Shown: positions 21,170-33,215, counted from the first letter of the stretch. The stretch is DNA of 64,000 nucleotides from Trachythela sp. YZ-2020 (GCA_016169945.1 JADLSH010000195.1:124001-188000); one strand, 5' to 3'. Numbers and translations: made by a program. Notes: generated by a model not told the origin, from the letters alone.

Positions 21170-22345
21170 ATATTCAAAACCGTGTGCAAAAAATTGAATT
21201 GTGAAATTGTGCAATTAATGCAGTCATCCGCCTTAAATCTTATTAGCTCATATTTAGAAAATCGTTTTCAAAGGTGTTATGTAAATGGATGTCTATCCAA
21301 ACCTCAAAAAAGAGATTATGGAGTCCCCCAAAGCTCTATCTTGGGACCTCTTCTTTTTTTGATTTACATAAATGATTTGCCAAATTGTGTTTAAGAAATC
21401 AACAGTAAGAATGTTTGCAGATGACACTACTCTTACTGCCTCTGGTATAGCAGTACCCGAAATTGAATCCAAAATTAATCATGACATGAACAATGTTCAC
21501 AAGTGGCTTTTAGCAAACAAATTATGCCTAAATCTTACCAAAACTGAATATCTATTAATTGGGAGCAAAAAAAGGATTAGTAAATTTACAAATGATCCTG
21601 TCATTCAGTACACCACAGACCTGTAAATCGAGTGACAACCAAAAAGTCTTTGGGTATCGAAATCGACCAATATTTATTATGGGACAACTATCTGGACGAA
21701 ACATGTAAAAAGTGTCGTCAGGTATTGGAGCGATTAGGAGGCTAAAACCATATGTTACTCGCGAAACACTTGTATCTGTCTATTATGCTTTGGTACAACC
21801 ATATTTTGATTACTGCTGCCTTGTGTGGGAGCCAATTGGTGCTACACTTTCTAATAGATTTCAGTCACTCCAAAATAGAGCAGCTAGGGTCATATTAGAA
21901 TGTAGAAACGACCATGCATGGCCAATCGGAAGCTGCCTTAAATGAGCTTCAATGGAAAACGTTGATGCAACGTAGACTTGTCCTGAAAGCCAGACTCATG
22001 TATAAAAGAATCCACGGGCAAGCACCTGCTATTCTAATCGAATCATTTCAAAATCAAATTGCTCCTCAACATAATTACAATTTACGTAACTCAGATTTTA
22101 AGTTCTATCTCCCAAAACCTAAAACTGAGTATATGAAAAAAAAGTATTAGTTATATAAGTGGTGCAAAACTCTGGAATAATCTACCATCTGAAGTTAGAA
22201 ATTCTGTATCGATAAATACCTTCAATTCCTCTTTTCTTGTTCATATAATTTAAATATCTATTGAGTTTTTTGTCTTCATTTGTATTATGTATATAGTTTT
22301 CTTTTTAATATTGTCACGCCCCCCTAATAAATAAAATAAAATAAT
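21170..22345 (+). mobile_element. CR1-like retrotransposon fragment, frameshifted
   Basis: Plus-strand reverse-transcriptase remnants in order: SSYLENRFQRCYVNGCLSK, GVPQSSILGPLLFLIYINDL, MFADDTTLTASG, LLANKLCLNLTKTEYLLIGS, VQPYFDYCCLVWEPIGATL and YNLRNSDFKFYLPKPKTEYM. These need at least four frame changes (near 21390, 21640, 21925 and 22145). The 5' half is missing and the 3' end is (AATAA)n at 22325-22344. It is most similar to the intact copy at 36781-39639 (FADDT.LTASG, YCC.VW...GAT). Dead copy. Confidence 0.8.
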
Positions 22346-22520
22346 TTTTGTGATCGAATTAACGTTCTCATAAAAAATCATCTGACTGTGAGGCATCTGA
22401 CTGCACCAAACTGTGGACCTTTAAAAAGGCTATACAACAGATATAAATTTGAACGGTGCTTTTTTTGCTGTTTCATAAAACTTAAAAGGTCGATAGTCGT
22501 GAAAAAATGTTTTCTGTGAC

Positions 22521-23340
22521 GAGACGATTCGTTCGATTCGTGTTCGATTGTATAAAAATCAATTTCAAAACTACTTGCAGGTTTTCATAAAACACTTTAA
22601 CTATTTCAATCGTCCATTAGGCGGGTCAACTTAAGCGCTGCAAAATTATAGGATAACAAGCTGGTATTTTCGTTCTTATATCAGAGGCTGTGAAAAAAGT
22701 TATGATAAACGGGGCGTACGACTATTAAAAGTAGTCGGTCTCAACATGTTTTGAATACTGAAATATGAGTATATGAAATATTACCTTCTCTGATGTGGTG
22801 ACACACAAAATAGCACTTATCCTTTATCCAGTTCTTATCCTTGGCTAAAGCTAGTTGATAAGTTTCCATGCCACTTTCCATCCCCAAAATATTTTTAACA
22901 TTTGACTAGTTTTGCGTTCGAATTAAAACACTAAGCTTCGATTCTTTTTGACAGTTCTGTTTGATATTAAATTTCACGATATTTTTCAGTTCCTATCATC
23001 TTTCCGATATGTTAAAAGTTTTCCACCCATTTCGGTTCACAGATGCAATCGTTTGTGGTATTTGTCAGGAGTATAAAACTTTATCTAGAGTATAAAATTT
23101 TGAGCAGTTCTTTTAGAGTTTTGTTGTGTTGAGTTCTTTTTCAAGATCAAGTCTCTAGAATCACACATAGATCAGGGGCGCCATAGCCGTTTCACCGCCT
23201 CTGTTTTACTGCGCCCTGATATAAGGTTGATTATCACGCAATATCGGACTGGAGGAACTTATTGGATGGGGAGATCACCACCTCAGATTCACTTAGTAAT
23301 TTTTAATCAAACTTTTTTGCAATACTATATGTAGATTATT
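22521..23340. other. no feature recognised
   Basis: AT-rich, no gene-like open frame or clear repeat structure. Confidence 0.4.
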
Positions 23341-24271
23341 TAACAATTATATTCGCCGAAAGCAAAGGCGAATAATTGTTTTGGTATAAATTTCCTAACG
23401 AAATTAAACAACCGGTTCACAGTTGCTTTATTTAGTGTTGCAGTGTTTCTTGTTCGCACACACTTTCAAAAATGGTTTCCTTTTTCGAGAACAAAACAAA
23501 GTTTTATCTTACTGAATCTCTGTTTAGAATATAATACAAAAGGACAGGCTGACTGGCTACGTTTGTAGTTGAAAATGCGGGGAAATACTCAACTTTTGTT
23601 TGTTTTGCGAAAAATTTCCAAAAGGTAAGTTGTTTATTCTCAGCCTCAGGAAAACAGAATATAAAAAAAAATTTTGCAAAAAATAAATCAATGCCTATAG
23701 ATATGGAAGATAAATTTTAGCGGTGAATTGACATTTAAAATATATTGTTAAAGATTCTGGTTATCATGTCCCGGAAAAACTGAGAAAACTAGTAAAACTC
23801 AACTTGATGATATTATAGCTAGTATCTTACACAATATATTAATAAAGCAAGACAAAAACAAAACATTTCAAAAGAAAAGCTTACCGTAAAGAATCTTGGA
23901 TGGATACGAATACAAAGTAAAATGATTTTAAAATATTTACAGCCAAGGTTGTGCCAGCCTTAAAGTAGTTTTTTGCTAGAAAACTTGAAACAAAACAGAC
24001 AAAATTTGAATTTTTAGACAAAATTTGAGTTTTTAGATATTAAATTGTTAAAAAAATGTTCTATACAAAATATTTAAAGGCTTGTTACCTTTTAAAAGAT
24101 AAACACTAAACGTTTAAAAAGGTTTAGAATCAATTTTACCAGGCCATCCTTTTGGAAAGCATTATTTACTGCTCTTGCCAGTAAATAATGCGTCAGATTT
24201 ACTTCAGTAACCAATCAGAACGCAGGAAAGCTCATTTCGTATGCAAAATTTATACTAAAACAATATAGTTA
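23341..24271. mobile_element. foldback element, copy 1 of a family also at 45103-45838
   Basis: The left end holds a 'ttcgccgaaagcaaaggcgaa' hairpin and then attgttttggtataaattt. The right end has the near reverse complement aaatttatactaaaacaat. The interior shares 'ggatacgaatacaaagtaaa' and 'accaatcagaacgcaggaaa' type segments with the other copy. About 0.93 kb with no coding capacity, so a non-autonomous DNA element. Confidence 0.7.
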
Positions 24272-24282
24272 ATGTTCGCGGG

Positions 24283-24375
24283 CATAAATATGTTTTTGGC
24301 CCAACTTAGGCTCACTTTAGTTCGAGCGAAGCGAGGGTTAAAATGAGTTCTGAGGAGGGCCAAAACATTTATGCA
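24283..24375. mobile_element. short inverted-repeat element
   Basis: 'gcataaatatgtttttggccc' at the left is matched by 'gggccaaaacatttatgc' at the right. The middle holds 'ttcgagcgaagcgag'. About 93 bases, MITE-like. Confidence 0.6.
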
Positions 24376-24498
24376 CAAGACATCAATTGTATTACTATTT
24401 TAGGGCCACTAACAGGATAAGAAAATAAGAAATATACGGTAAACAATATATGAACAGTGCCGCCATCACGTAACACCATTGTGTTAACTAAGTTTAAT

Positions 24499-24644
24499 GC
24501 CGGTTTTCCACTTGCGAATTTTTTCGTGCGAAGCGAATTTTTCATTTGTCTTTGGTCTCTCAACTGGAACCATGTGGAACTAATTGGATAAAGACAAAAG
24601 AAAAATTCGCTTCGCGCGAAAAAAATCGCAAGTGGAAAACCGGC
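24499..24644. mobile_element. 146-bp palindromic MITE with GCCGGTTTTCCACTTGCGA ends
   Basis: Left arm gccggttttccacttgcga, then ttttttcgtgcgaagcgaat. The right arm is the near-perfect reverse complement ending aagtggaaaaccggc. TAA lies next to both ends if one base is allowed at each terminus, which would fit the TWA duplications of Harbinger elements; that assignment is tentative. Confidence 0.75.
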
Positions 24645-25205
24645 TTAAGAGCTATTTAAATATTAAGCAGAAAAAGGTCAAAAAGGTTTTAATTAAACGT
24701 TTTCAAAAGACAAAAAAAAAGAATTAGAATTAGAAACTATTTGTACAATTTATGAACTGATATACTTTGGCACAATTGCTTAAACAAAGCTGGTTTTATT
24801 GCACAATGAAAACAAACTTACATTCGCTTCGCCATTGTGTATAATTATCTTTAAAAGCTTCTGCCACTACGTACATTGTTTTCTCGTGATTTTGGAATGG
24901 ATTCTTGTTCATTTGCTCTGACGATCGAGAACTTGGTCTTCGTTTAGTTTTTCAGCCATTCATTTTGTCGTTACAATTGTAAAAAGACACTTGCTGGCAT
25001 CCGGTGTCTGTCGCTGTTTTATTCATTTTTGCCTTCAATTACGCTACAACGCCCGCTAAAGTTATAATAATGTAGCTTTTCTTAATATATTTGTAATTAT
25101 ATTCAATTTCATGATATTCTTCTTATTGTAAATGTAAATTAATAGTGTCAGTTTCTGAAAATCACGTTTCGTGAGAAAGCTTCTTGACCTTTAACAAATA
25201 TTTGT

Positions 25206-25268
25206 TTTCATTAATTCATTAATTAATTAATTAATTAATTCATTCATTCATTCATTCATTCATTAATA
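25206..25268. repeat. (TTAA/ATTC)n microsatellite
   Basis: 'attaattaattaattaatt' followed by seven 'cattcatt' style repeats, ending only about 24 bases before the splice acceptor of the exon at 25293. Confidence 0.9.
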
Positions 25269-25292
25269 AACTGAAATAAATATGTTATTTAG

Positions 25293-25399
25293 GAAACAGC
25301 ATCAATTGCCAACAATTCTTCTTGCGATTCAAAATTTGGTGCAACATCAGCTGCTACTGCATTGGTATCAGGAATAATAGCCTTAGTACTGCAGGCAAG
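25293..25399 (+). CDS. proprotein convertase exon with the catalytic-serine region
   Basis: The acceptor is ATTTAG at 25287-25292 and the donor GTAAGA starts at 25400. The exon is in phase 0 at the start and leaves two bases. It encodes NNSSCDSKFGATSAATALVS followed by GIIALVLQA. This is the block around the active-site serine of subtilisin/kexin-type convertases (family usual: GTSAAAPLAAGIIAL). The serine is retained. The glycine before TS is alanine and the proline four after Ser is also alanine. The two left-over bases AG join the first base of the exon at 51420 to make the arginine of ...LQA-R-NSLKWRD, the exact place where vertebrate convertases read LEAN..LTWRD. The prodomain and the Asp, His and oxyanion Asn exons must lie upstream and were not found back to the window start. 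Confidence 0.75.
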
Positions 25400-25401
25400 G
25401 T

Positions 25402-27520
25402 AAGAGACAATATTTTTCTGCAAATTTTTGCATTGTTTGTTTTGCATATATTTATTATTTAAGACGAGATTATTTACAAACTCTCGTATTGGTTCCTCAA
25501 AACCAATCAGGTTGCATGAAGTCTGGATTGCGTAAAATAGACATTGTCTAATTATAACAAGATGGCGGTCTGTTCCTTTCTTTGGAGGTTTTTTATAGCG
25601 CTTTTAGCAACGGCAAATGCCAAAAGATAATTAAACTTTTCGAAAAGGAGAAAGTACTTAATCGTCAGGAAACATTGGGCTCTTCGGCGGGTTGGATCGA
25701 TAAGAATGAATGACTTACAAGCATGAAATGTCATCCTATTATGCAACAAAGTGACTGCTAGAGTCATGAACTTGGAAGGTGAGATTAATTTATCCCTGTA
25801 TATTATATTTTAATAACTATTCATATAAAAATAAGGTATAACATGCAATTTGGATATCTTATATTCTTAAATTCACTGTTTTGGAAGTGTGTGGCCAAAT
25901 ATTTTGTACATTTACCAATGTAATTTGAATGTCAATATTCCATTCTAAAATCGATCACTTTGTTTGTATTTTTCACACGAAATTATGATTATTATGCATC
26001 ATGTGTTGATATTGAAAAGTGTCCCAATTATTCAAAAATTGAAAACTCGTACAGGAAGTGAGCTGGAAATGACTTTCTGTTGTTTTGTGAAATTCACATA
26101 AAATATCTAATTACATAGCAATACTCTATTACCTGAACTAAATTTCAACAGCTGAAAATCACCCCAGAACTATTTCCGATCAAACTAAATTCACTTTCAT
26201 AGGAAACCTGGGGTATGCAAATGTGCCAACAATATAATTTTCTAAAAATCTGAGTAGTCGGTCCAAGGTCGTATTTCAACATTTTTAAAACCCACCAGAA
26301 TTTACAGTTCCTTGACAAAACCAAGATTTATGTATTATGCCCCTTTCAAATACATTCAAGTATTATAGTTTGAACTATGTAAACACAATTTTCTGCCTTT
26401 TTTTCAAATTGAGGCTGTGAATAACTTGTTTTAGTTTTATGTTTCAGCCATATTTGCTTAAAATGCAGATTATTGCTCTGCAGCTCAACTTATGTTCAAC
26501 GGTTGAATATCACCCAGAACTGTTTCCGATCAAACTAAAGTAATCCTTGGTTATGTTAGTGTGCAAAAAATATAGTTTGCTCAGAATTTGAGTGGTCAGC
26601 CTAAGGTAGTTTTTCAGTATTTTTAAAACCCACCCGAACTTTTGTCAATATTTACAATGTACAGTTTACTGACAAACCAATATTCATGAAAATTATTTGA
26701 ATAATTATAGAATCAATTACCCATACAACCCTGGTTTTTTGTTATTTTACTATTTCTAATAGCAAGATATTTTTTTATCAAAGGGAAATTAATACTTAGA
26801 TTTAAAATTGTTGTCATAGGACCAAAGTATGCAGCTTACCTATAGGCGTTTACCCAACCCTAAAATTGAGCTTAAAAATTGAACTAACCTGAGGTACATG
26901 CAGATCCATTCAAGAGTCTACTCTTGAAAAGCTTTCAGGGATAATTATAGATGAATAGAGCAAGTTGCCTATATACTTGCCATAACATTCTCTTTAGGTT
27001 TTTGTAATTTCATCATGTAAATCAAAAGTGATATGTGAAGAGCTTTATCTATGAAGAGTAGCACTACAACTGCTACTACAAATTACCCTGATTATATATA
27101 ATATCAGATTGGTAGTCCCTAAGAGATTGTCCTATTATCCTAGTCAACTGCAAAATGACTGTTTCTGTAATAGTACTATTTGTAATAATAAATATCAGTT
27201 GTGAATTACAGTTGTTAAGAATTACAGTTGTTAAGACTTATAGGTGCAATATATACTTCCACTTGACCAGAGAGGGTATTCTACTAAATGTTGAACTATT
27301 GATGTGTAACCAGTATTTGTTTTTGTTAATGATAACTATCATATAAATTAAAACGAACATTCCAATATTTGTAAGTATTGTATACTTTTTTGACATTCTC
27401 AATGCGCAGTAGCTTGGGAACTGAGGGAGAAGGGAGATATGGGGCACATGCCCCACCCAAAGTTTACCTCAAAGTGACCAAAGGACAGGTGTATCCGATA
27501 TGTATATGATACATATAAAA
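25402..27520. other. convertase intron sequence with one two-copy duplication
   Basis: Apart from the duplication at 26120-26700 I see no gene or named element. Open frames here (for example minus 25552-25767) lack any recognisable pattern. Confidence 0.4.
26120..26700 (+). repeat. two-copy direct repeat, ~350-bp period
   Basis: 'cagaactatttccgatcaaa' near 26165 and 'cagaactgtttccgatcaaa' near 26515 are followed by matching stretches through 'tttttaaaacccacc'. The copies are diverged by roughly a quarter. Confidence 0.7.
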
Positions 27521-27529
27521 TAAAGAGTC

Positions 27530-28504
27530 CTTCTTGCAAGATCTTAGAGACACCACTTGGTCTGCCTTAGTATATGACAACGCTATTGATGCTACCGTTA
27601 ACAACTGGTGCCAACATTTCACTGATTTAGCAGATCAGCACGCGCCAATTAAGAAAATGAAAGTCAAGGGAGTGAACATTCCATGGATGACTGCTGAGTT
27701 AAGTGAGGCAATGCAAGATCGGGATTTTCATCTAAAGAAAGCTAAAAAAACGCAGTCAAAAACCCATTGGTCTACAATACCGCAAGCTTCGCTGCTTTAT
27801 AAACAAGAAGGTGCGTGACTGCAAATCAAAATACTGTGAAATCTTGATAAAAGTAAACAACAATAATCCCTCTGGTCTATGGAAAACTCTGAATGAATTA
27901 ACATCCCGCAACTAACAATCTTCAGCCCAAGCTCAGTTATGTCGGATGTGGTGTGGAACACAGGAGCACAAAATCCATTGCATCTCTTTTCAATAATTTC
28001 TTTACCAGTGTTGGAATAACTTTGGCAAATGCGATCAAACAAAAATGTACGCGATCCAAGTTTTCTTTTGATCCAACAACCCTCCAAGATATTGAACCAT
28101 AAGTATACGTTGTACACTAAATTGCCAAGAATAAATTGCTATAAATACTCATTCTTTGTAAGAGTTGTTCAACCATGGAACGCGTTGCCTAGTCATGTTG
28201 CGGAAGCTGAAAATCTTGCTAAGTTTAAGGGTCAGCTCAAACTGCACATGAACTTGTTTTAATTAATCATAAATTATTATAGTAACATTAATTTTCTTAA
28301 CTTTGTATATATTAGTCACTAGTTTTTATATATTTTGGGGGATCTTATTATAGGGTTAACCTCTAGATTCTCCAGCAAGGACCTTGATACTTTTCTTATT
28401 ATATTATAGTTCATATAGCTTAGATTTAATGAGGTACCTTGAATAAATTTCTTGATTGATTGATTGATTGATTGATCGATCGATTGATTGATTGATTGAT
28501 TGAT
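27530..28504 (+). mobile_element. CR1-like retrotransposon with large internal deletion and (TTGA)n tail
   Basis: The frame at 27534-27818 encodes the endonuclease-to-RT linker (WCQHFTDLADQHAPIKKMKV, IPWMTAELSEAM). The reverse transcriptase is missing. The frame at 28029-28262 gives the C-terminal end (YSFFVRVVQPWNALPSHVAE, AKFKGQLKLHMN). The 3' end is a (TTGA/TCGA)n run at 28448-28504. The order linker, deletion, C-terminus, tail is unambiguous. Dead copy in the convertase intron. Confidence 0.75.
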
Positions 28505-30180
28505 TTAACTATCATCTCTTAAAACTCCGACTCTTGAAAGATGCTGCCGCAGATATAGCCCCGTCCCTAACTGAAATATTTAATAAAGACGGTAGAGTAA
28601 CACCTATTTTTAAATCCGGATAGCGATCAATCATGTCAAATTACAGACCTATTACTGTACTGCCAGTCCTGAGTAAAATACTGGAACGTTTTGTTCACAC
28701 GCAAGTCTACAATAATTATTATTATCTAACTGAAAACAAAATCGTCTCATCTCAACAATTTGGCTTCAGACCTAAACTATCGAGCAGTACTGCCTTAGCT
28801 TCTTCACTGACAATATCCTTGAAAATGCTGATAACGGTCTTGTCACGGCCTCTGTTTTCCTGGATTTTAGCAAGGCCTTTCACACTGTTGACCATGTTAT
28901 TTTGTTGCACAAATTCGATCAGTTGGCCTGGATGACAACTCACTAAGGTGGTTTGAGTCATACCTTACCTCCGTCGACAATAACATCAATTAACGATATG
29001 TTGTCCAGTTCTCTACCGGTGTCAGTTGGCCGCAAGGCAGCATTTTCGGTCCCTTACTCTTCATTATTTACATCAATGACGTGCCCAACGTTGTTAAACA
29101 CTGCAAAATAATACTCTATGCTGATGATACTCTCCTATATTATTCCTCCAATTGAGAAATACGTTAACGAAGACCTTAACTTAATTTCCCAGTGGCTTGA
29201 TGAGAATCTGCTCACATTGAACTGTACAAAATAGAAATTCCTCCTATTTGGTAGTAGCAAACGTCTGAAAACCTTTACTAATATCTCCATACATATCGGT
29301 GAACATCATCTTGTTCGTGAACGCACTTTTAAGTATCTAGGAATATCCTTTTCAGAAAATCTTACTTGGTATGACCGTGTAAACAATATATCCACAAAAA
29401 TCAACCAACGTATCGGATTGTTAAGAAGAGTTAAATCCTTCATTCCAACCAAAGCCCAACTTACCATCTACAATGCTCTCATCTTCCCACTATTCGATTA
29501 CGTAGATATTATGGGATAGAAGAATAACTCCTCCCTTATGGACCAACTGCAAATTTTACAGAATAAAGCTGCGAAGACCATTCTTGACGCTCCGTATCTA
29601 TCTTCCTCCACTGAAGCACTCGACAAACTACACTAGCATCCACTTATCAACCGGCGCCATTTACACCGAATACTAACTATTTAAAAAATTTAAAAATAAT
29701 TTAACAGAGTTCAACTCCGAATTGCCTAAAACTGATCATTTATACTGGAAATAACACCAGACACAGGGATGATATCTACCTTGGTAAACCTAAGACAAAC
29801 TGGGGGAAATTGCGCTACCAGGCTTGCAAGGAATACAATGCTTTGGACTCTCATATAAGGTCAATTGAACAATTGCAAACGTTTAAAAATGAACTTCTTA
29901 AATCTAACAATCATGTTCTCAACTTGCCCAAACCCAACACTAACGCTTTAAAGCGCAGCTTTTGTTATAAAGGGGCTTTTTATGCATGTTTTAAATCCAT
30001 TACTTCTACTAATACTTTTGCAAATTATTAATATTTTTATATTTTAACTTTCTTAATTACGTGTACATACATATTATATCCACTTGCATCTTTTTATACT
30101 ATGTAATTATAGATAATTCTGAACTATGGTCGAGATGCTACCGTGTATAAATATTAGTAATAATAGTAATAATAATAAAG
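28505..30180 (+). mobile_element. old CR1-like retrotransposon, many stops and frameshifts
   Basis: It begins exactly where the (TTGA)n tail of the previous element ends. Remnants in order: IAPSLTEIFN, MSNYRPITVLPVLSKILERF, QQFGFRPKLSSSTAL, a shifted FLDFSKAF.TVDH block, [24 protein letters not shown] (catalytic DD), a very eroded thumb, then the C-terminal piece at 29810-30031. It ends in (TAA)n at 30155-30178. More than ten disablements make it one of the oldest copies here. Confidence 0.75.
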
Positions 30181-30384
30181 TAACAAACGCTCATCGCGCG
30201 CTTTAGCGGGAATTTCGGATTATATTTTGTTCATTTTGTACAACTCTATTAAAAGTACAATTTTTGTTCAGCGTTTCGAAAATCAATGTCAGATATTTTA
30301 GACTTTCTCAATGTTCAAAAGTTTAAAAGCAGTTTATCCATTGTTTGAAATATGTAAATAGGCAAACTACGTCAAACAAAGAAA

Positions 30385-30807
30385 TTGTCATTAGCATTCA
30401 TGTGCCTCACGACTGCCTTCGCCACTGGTACGAAGCAAGACGTGAAGCATTCCTTGCAGCTATATCAACATATCCTAAATGTTTTTCTAAATGCACGATG
30501 TGGTCTGCAGGTGAGAGAAGATTGCGAAAGAATAGAAGGACGCTTGGGACGAGTATGTGGAGAAGTTGCAAAGATATTCGTGGGCAAGAATGGAGCGACA
30601 TTTCGAAAACATGCGAGTAAAGTGACGAAACTCGCCGTGCAATCCGAGGAAATTGTCTTTGTTACCGAGCTAAAGTCAGAATTGAACGAAAAGGATATTC
30701 AGAACGAAGTGCTCCAGGAAGAAAACGAATCCTTAAAATATCGGTGCGAGAAGCTATATAATTGTCTTGTCTTTAATATTCTTAATTGGATAAGAGTACA
30801 CACATAA
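30385..30807 (+). CDS. unrecognised 140-residue ORF with coiled-coil-like C-terminus
   Basis: The frame is open from an ATG at 30385 to a TAA at 30805-30807. The middle (VREDCERIEGRLGRVCGEVA) and the end (ELNEKDIQNEVLQEENESLK, then YRCEKLYN) are charged, with heptad-like spacing suggestive of a coiled coil. The base composition is less AT-rich than its surroundings, as in real exons. I do not recognise a family. It lies in the convertase intron between retroelements, so it could be part of an old transposon, a nested gene exon or a pseudogene. Confidence 0.35.
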   Translation: MSLAFMCLTTAFATGTKQDVKHSLQLYQHILNVFLNARCGLQVREDCERIEGRLGRVCGEVAKIFVGKNGATFRKHASKVTKLAVQSEEIVFVTELKSELNEKDIQNEVLQEENESLKYRCEKLYNCLVFNILNWIRVHT

Positions 30808-30837
30808 CAAATAACAGTTATAGATGACAAAAGAAAT

Positions 30838-33215
30838 CGAACGAGATGTATAACTACCCATGCAAGAGACCTCTCCAAAAAAATATATACAAATAAAATT
30901 AATACAATCTAAATAACAATTACAAGTTTGTAACACAATACAATACAACACAATATAACACAATACAAAACAATAAAATTACAATAAATTACAATACAAC
31001 ACGAGACAATCAACTCCTATGAAAAGGACACTCGCGTGATATTGACCTGGGGCCGGTTGTACGAAATGCGTTTAAGTCGCTATCCACCGTTTAACTCGCT
31101 ATCCGCCGGATAAAATTTAAACGCTCGAGAAATCGCGTTGTACGAAGCCCGTTTAGCGCTATCCACCGGTTAAATTTTGTTAAACGGTGGATAAATTTAA
31201 ACGGTTTTCTGGAGGTCGTTTAAGTCGCTATCCGGCGGATAAATTCTAAGTTCAGTCAAGAAAAACAATGAATAATTCGCATGAAAGAGGGGTCAGATTG
31301 TAATAAAAATGCAAAAACCCTGTTGGGAGTCCCTTTTCTATATCGAATAAGCATAAAAACTCACTTTTGACTTCTCTTGAGTCTTCATGGTCTTAAAATT
31401 CACGGAGCCAAGGTATAAACTAGCAATGCAATGTCTTTGTTGTGATATGTATTTTATTTTCGTGCCGGTGTCAGTCGGTTTATACGAGTTCAGTTTTCTG
31501 GATTTTTTTCTCCTTTCCTTTTGAAAACAAGCAGTACGTAAAATTCCAACTTTTAGTCATTTTAAACCCAAACAAGTATACAAATAAACAGACAACGCGA
31601 CGCCGAAAGACGAAAAATCTTTGTTCGCTTGCTTAATAATGGCTTTCATTACCCAATCAAAACTTTTGAGAAAATGTTCTTAGAACTATTCAGAATCTAG
31701 TGCAAGGTCAAGGAAAAAAATATTCAGTCACAGTTTCGGCATCAACGTAAACAAGGCAACGCAACTCACAGTATTTGCTATAGCATTCGTATAAAGAAGC
31801 CGAACGTCTTTGAAGCGAAATGCAGAAAAGTGAATATGAAACTCCTAAATTCCAACCAACAGCAAAAATCTCTACTGCATTTAAAGCTTTGTGGATTTCA
31901 CAAGTTGAATAAACCTTCAAAGAATACAAATTAAGTTGAAATGTTCAAAAATGCCTAGCAACAGATGATGTAGAGGTAAGAAATTTCAGGAAAATCCGGT
32001 TTTCCCCGGTTAGTTTTAAGGTTATCCGACGGATAGTTAAACGCGGTGCTAAACGGGCTTCGTACAACGCAATTTTATCTCCCGTTTAACTAACCGCCGG
32101 ATAGGAAATTTATACGCCGGATAGCGCTAAACGGCGTATAAGTTAAACACCTTTCGTACAACCGACCCCAGGTACATAACAAATTTACGTCAAATACAGA
32201 ACATACTAACACAGAATAATGATTACGAAGGTAGTTTTTGAATGTTCTAATACTAGAAAATCTACTTGACGGAGCTACTTTGCAAACACAGTTCCACAGT
32301 TTCACTATTCTGTTGAAGTATGAATCCTAGTAGGTGGTAGTTTTACAGAAGGGAGTCTTTAGCATGAGGTTGGGATTGAGGTTGAGTCGAGTTCGGTTGT
32401 GAGAAACAAAAGAAACATAGTTGTGGACGTTGAGGTCGGAAAGACCATAAAGAGCTTTATAGAAATAAACCAAATCTCTCATTTCTCGATCGTAGCATAA
32501 CGGCAACAATTTAAATTTCGACAACCGCTCACTGTAGCTGGAATCACCTTTTCTTTCTTTCAACATCCATCTGGTTGCTCGCCTTTGTACTTGTTCAAGC
32601 TTGATCTTTTGCGCTTGGATATGCGGAGACCATACCTCACTGGCATAACATAGTTGGGATTTAACCAGGGAAAGGTACAGGGTGCGTCGAACTCTGACAT
32701 CGGTTAAGGGGGGGCATGTTCTTCTCAGTAATCGTAACAGTTTGTTGGCTTTGGCTGTTATTTCATGAATATGGGAATCCCACGAGAGATTCCCAGTCAT
32801 AATTATCCCAAGATTTTTTTCTTCTTGAACACGATGTAGGTTGGTTGAGCCAAGTTGATAGGTAATGGTAATGGGTTGTTTCTTGCGGGACACAGTTAAC
32901 ACCCTGCATTTGGATTCATTGAATGTGATGTTTGTGTTTCTCCAGGTGGTTAGTTTTGTTAAGGTTTGCTGCAGATGTCAAGCGTCAACTTCGGTAGTAA
33001 TTTGTCGGAAAGTCTTTGTGTCGTCAGCATACAAAGCAGCTTAGGAATCTTCTGGGATGATGTTAGGTAGATCGTTTATAAATAAGACGAACAGCATTGG
33101 GCCAAGTATGCTACCTTGCGGTACGCCAGAAGTTACAGAAGACCAACTTGAAACAGCACCATTCATAACAACTCTTTGTGTCCTGCCAGTTAAAGCCAAT
33201 TTATAGATCACAATG
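30838..33215 (-). mobile_element. CR1-like retrotransposon with three in-frame stops, split by a 1.1-kb DNA element
   Basis: A single minus-strand frame runs from about 33205 to 32171. It encodes [41 protein letters not shown] (catalytic DD), then LGIIMTGNLSWDSHI, RRTLYLSLVKSQLCYASEVW and the C-terminal VKLWNCVCKVAP. It is interrupted only by a TAA (33043-33041), a TGA (32980-32978) and a TAG (32329-32327), with no frameshift. The C-terminal reading NLLCTW is cut by the element at 31046-32172 and appears to resume at about 31045 with VNITRVSFS and a stop. The 3' end is an (ACAAT/ACA)n run at 30925-31005. 5'-truncated at about 33205. Confidence 0.75.
31046..32172. mobile_element. 1.1-kb DNA element with CCTGGGG(C/T)CGGTTGTACG inverted ends
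   Basis: The left end cctggggccggttgtacga is mirrored at the right end (tcgtacaaccgaccccagg). Inner blocks 'cgtttaa', 'ctatcc.ccgg' and 'ggataaattt' repeat in both orientations near each end (31070-31250 and 31990-32160). The middle 700 bases show no recognisable transposase; the minus-strand frame at 31708-31929 has no clear similarity. I could not define a target duplication. Inserted in the C-terminal codons of the retroelement at 30838-33215. Confidence 0.75.

Larger units (their letters stand above)
19720..22520 (+). repeat. ~440-bp tandem repeat, about 3.5 units, interrupted twice
   Basis: 'aaagcgtgcac.ta.ttaaaata' followed by 'ttttctgcccagtaaggtagg' starts units near 19722 and 20166, and a diverged form starts near 20826. 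A partial unit reappears at about 22410 (accaaactgtggac). Unit 1 to 2 is 444 bases; unit 2 to 3 is 660, which becomes about 429 after removing the foldback at 20266-20496. A retroelement (21170-22345) separates the last partial unit. Each unit contains 'gaactg.a.ttttttg.gcttttttcataaaacga'. No coding function seen. Confidence 0.8.

Noticed and set aside
25206..25268. Microsatellite as the tail of a retroelement
   Set aside because: No CR1-like coding or AATAAA is adjacent; it simply precedes the convertase exon.
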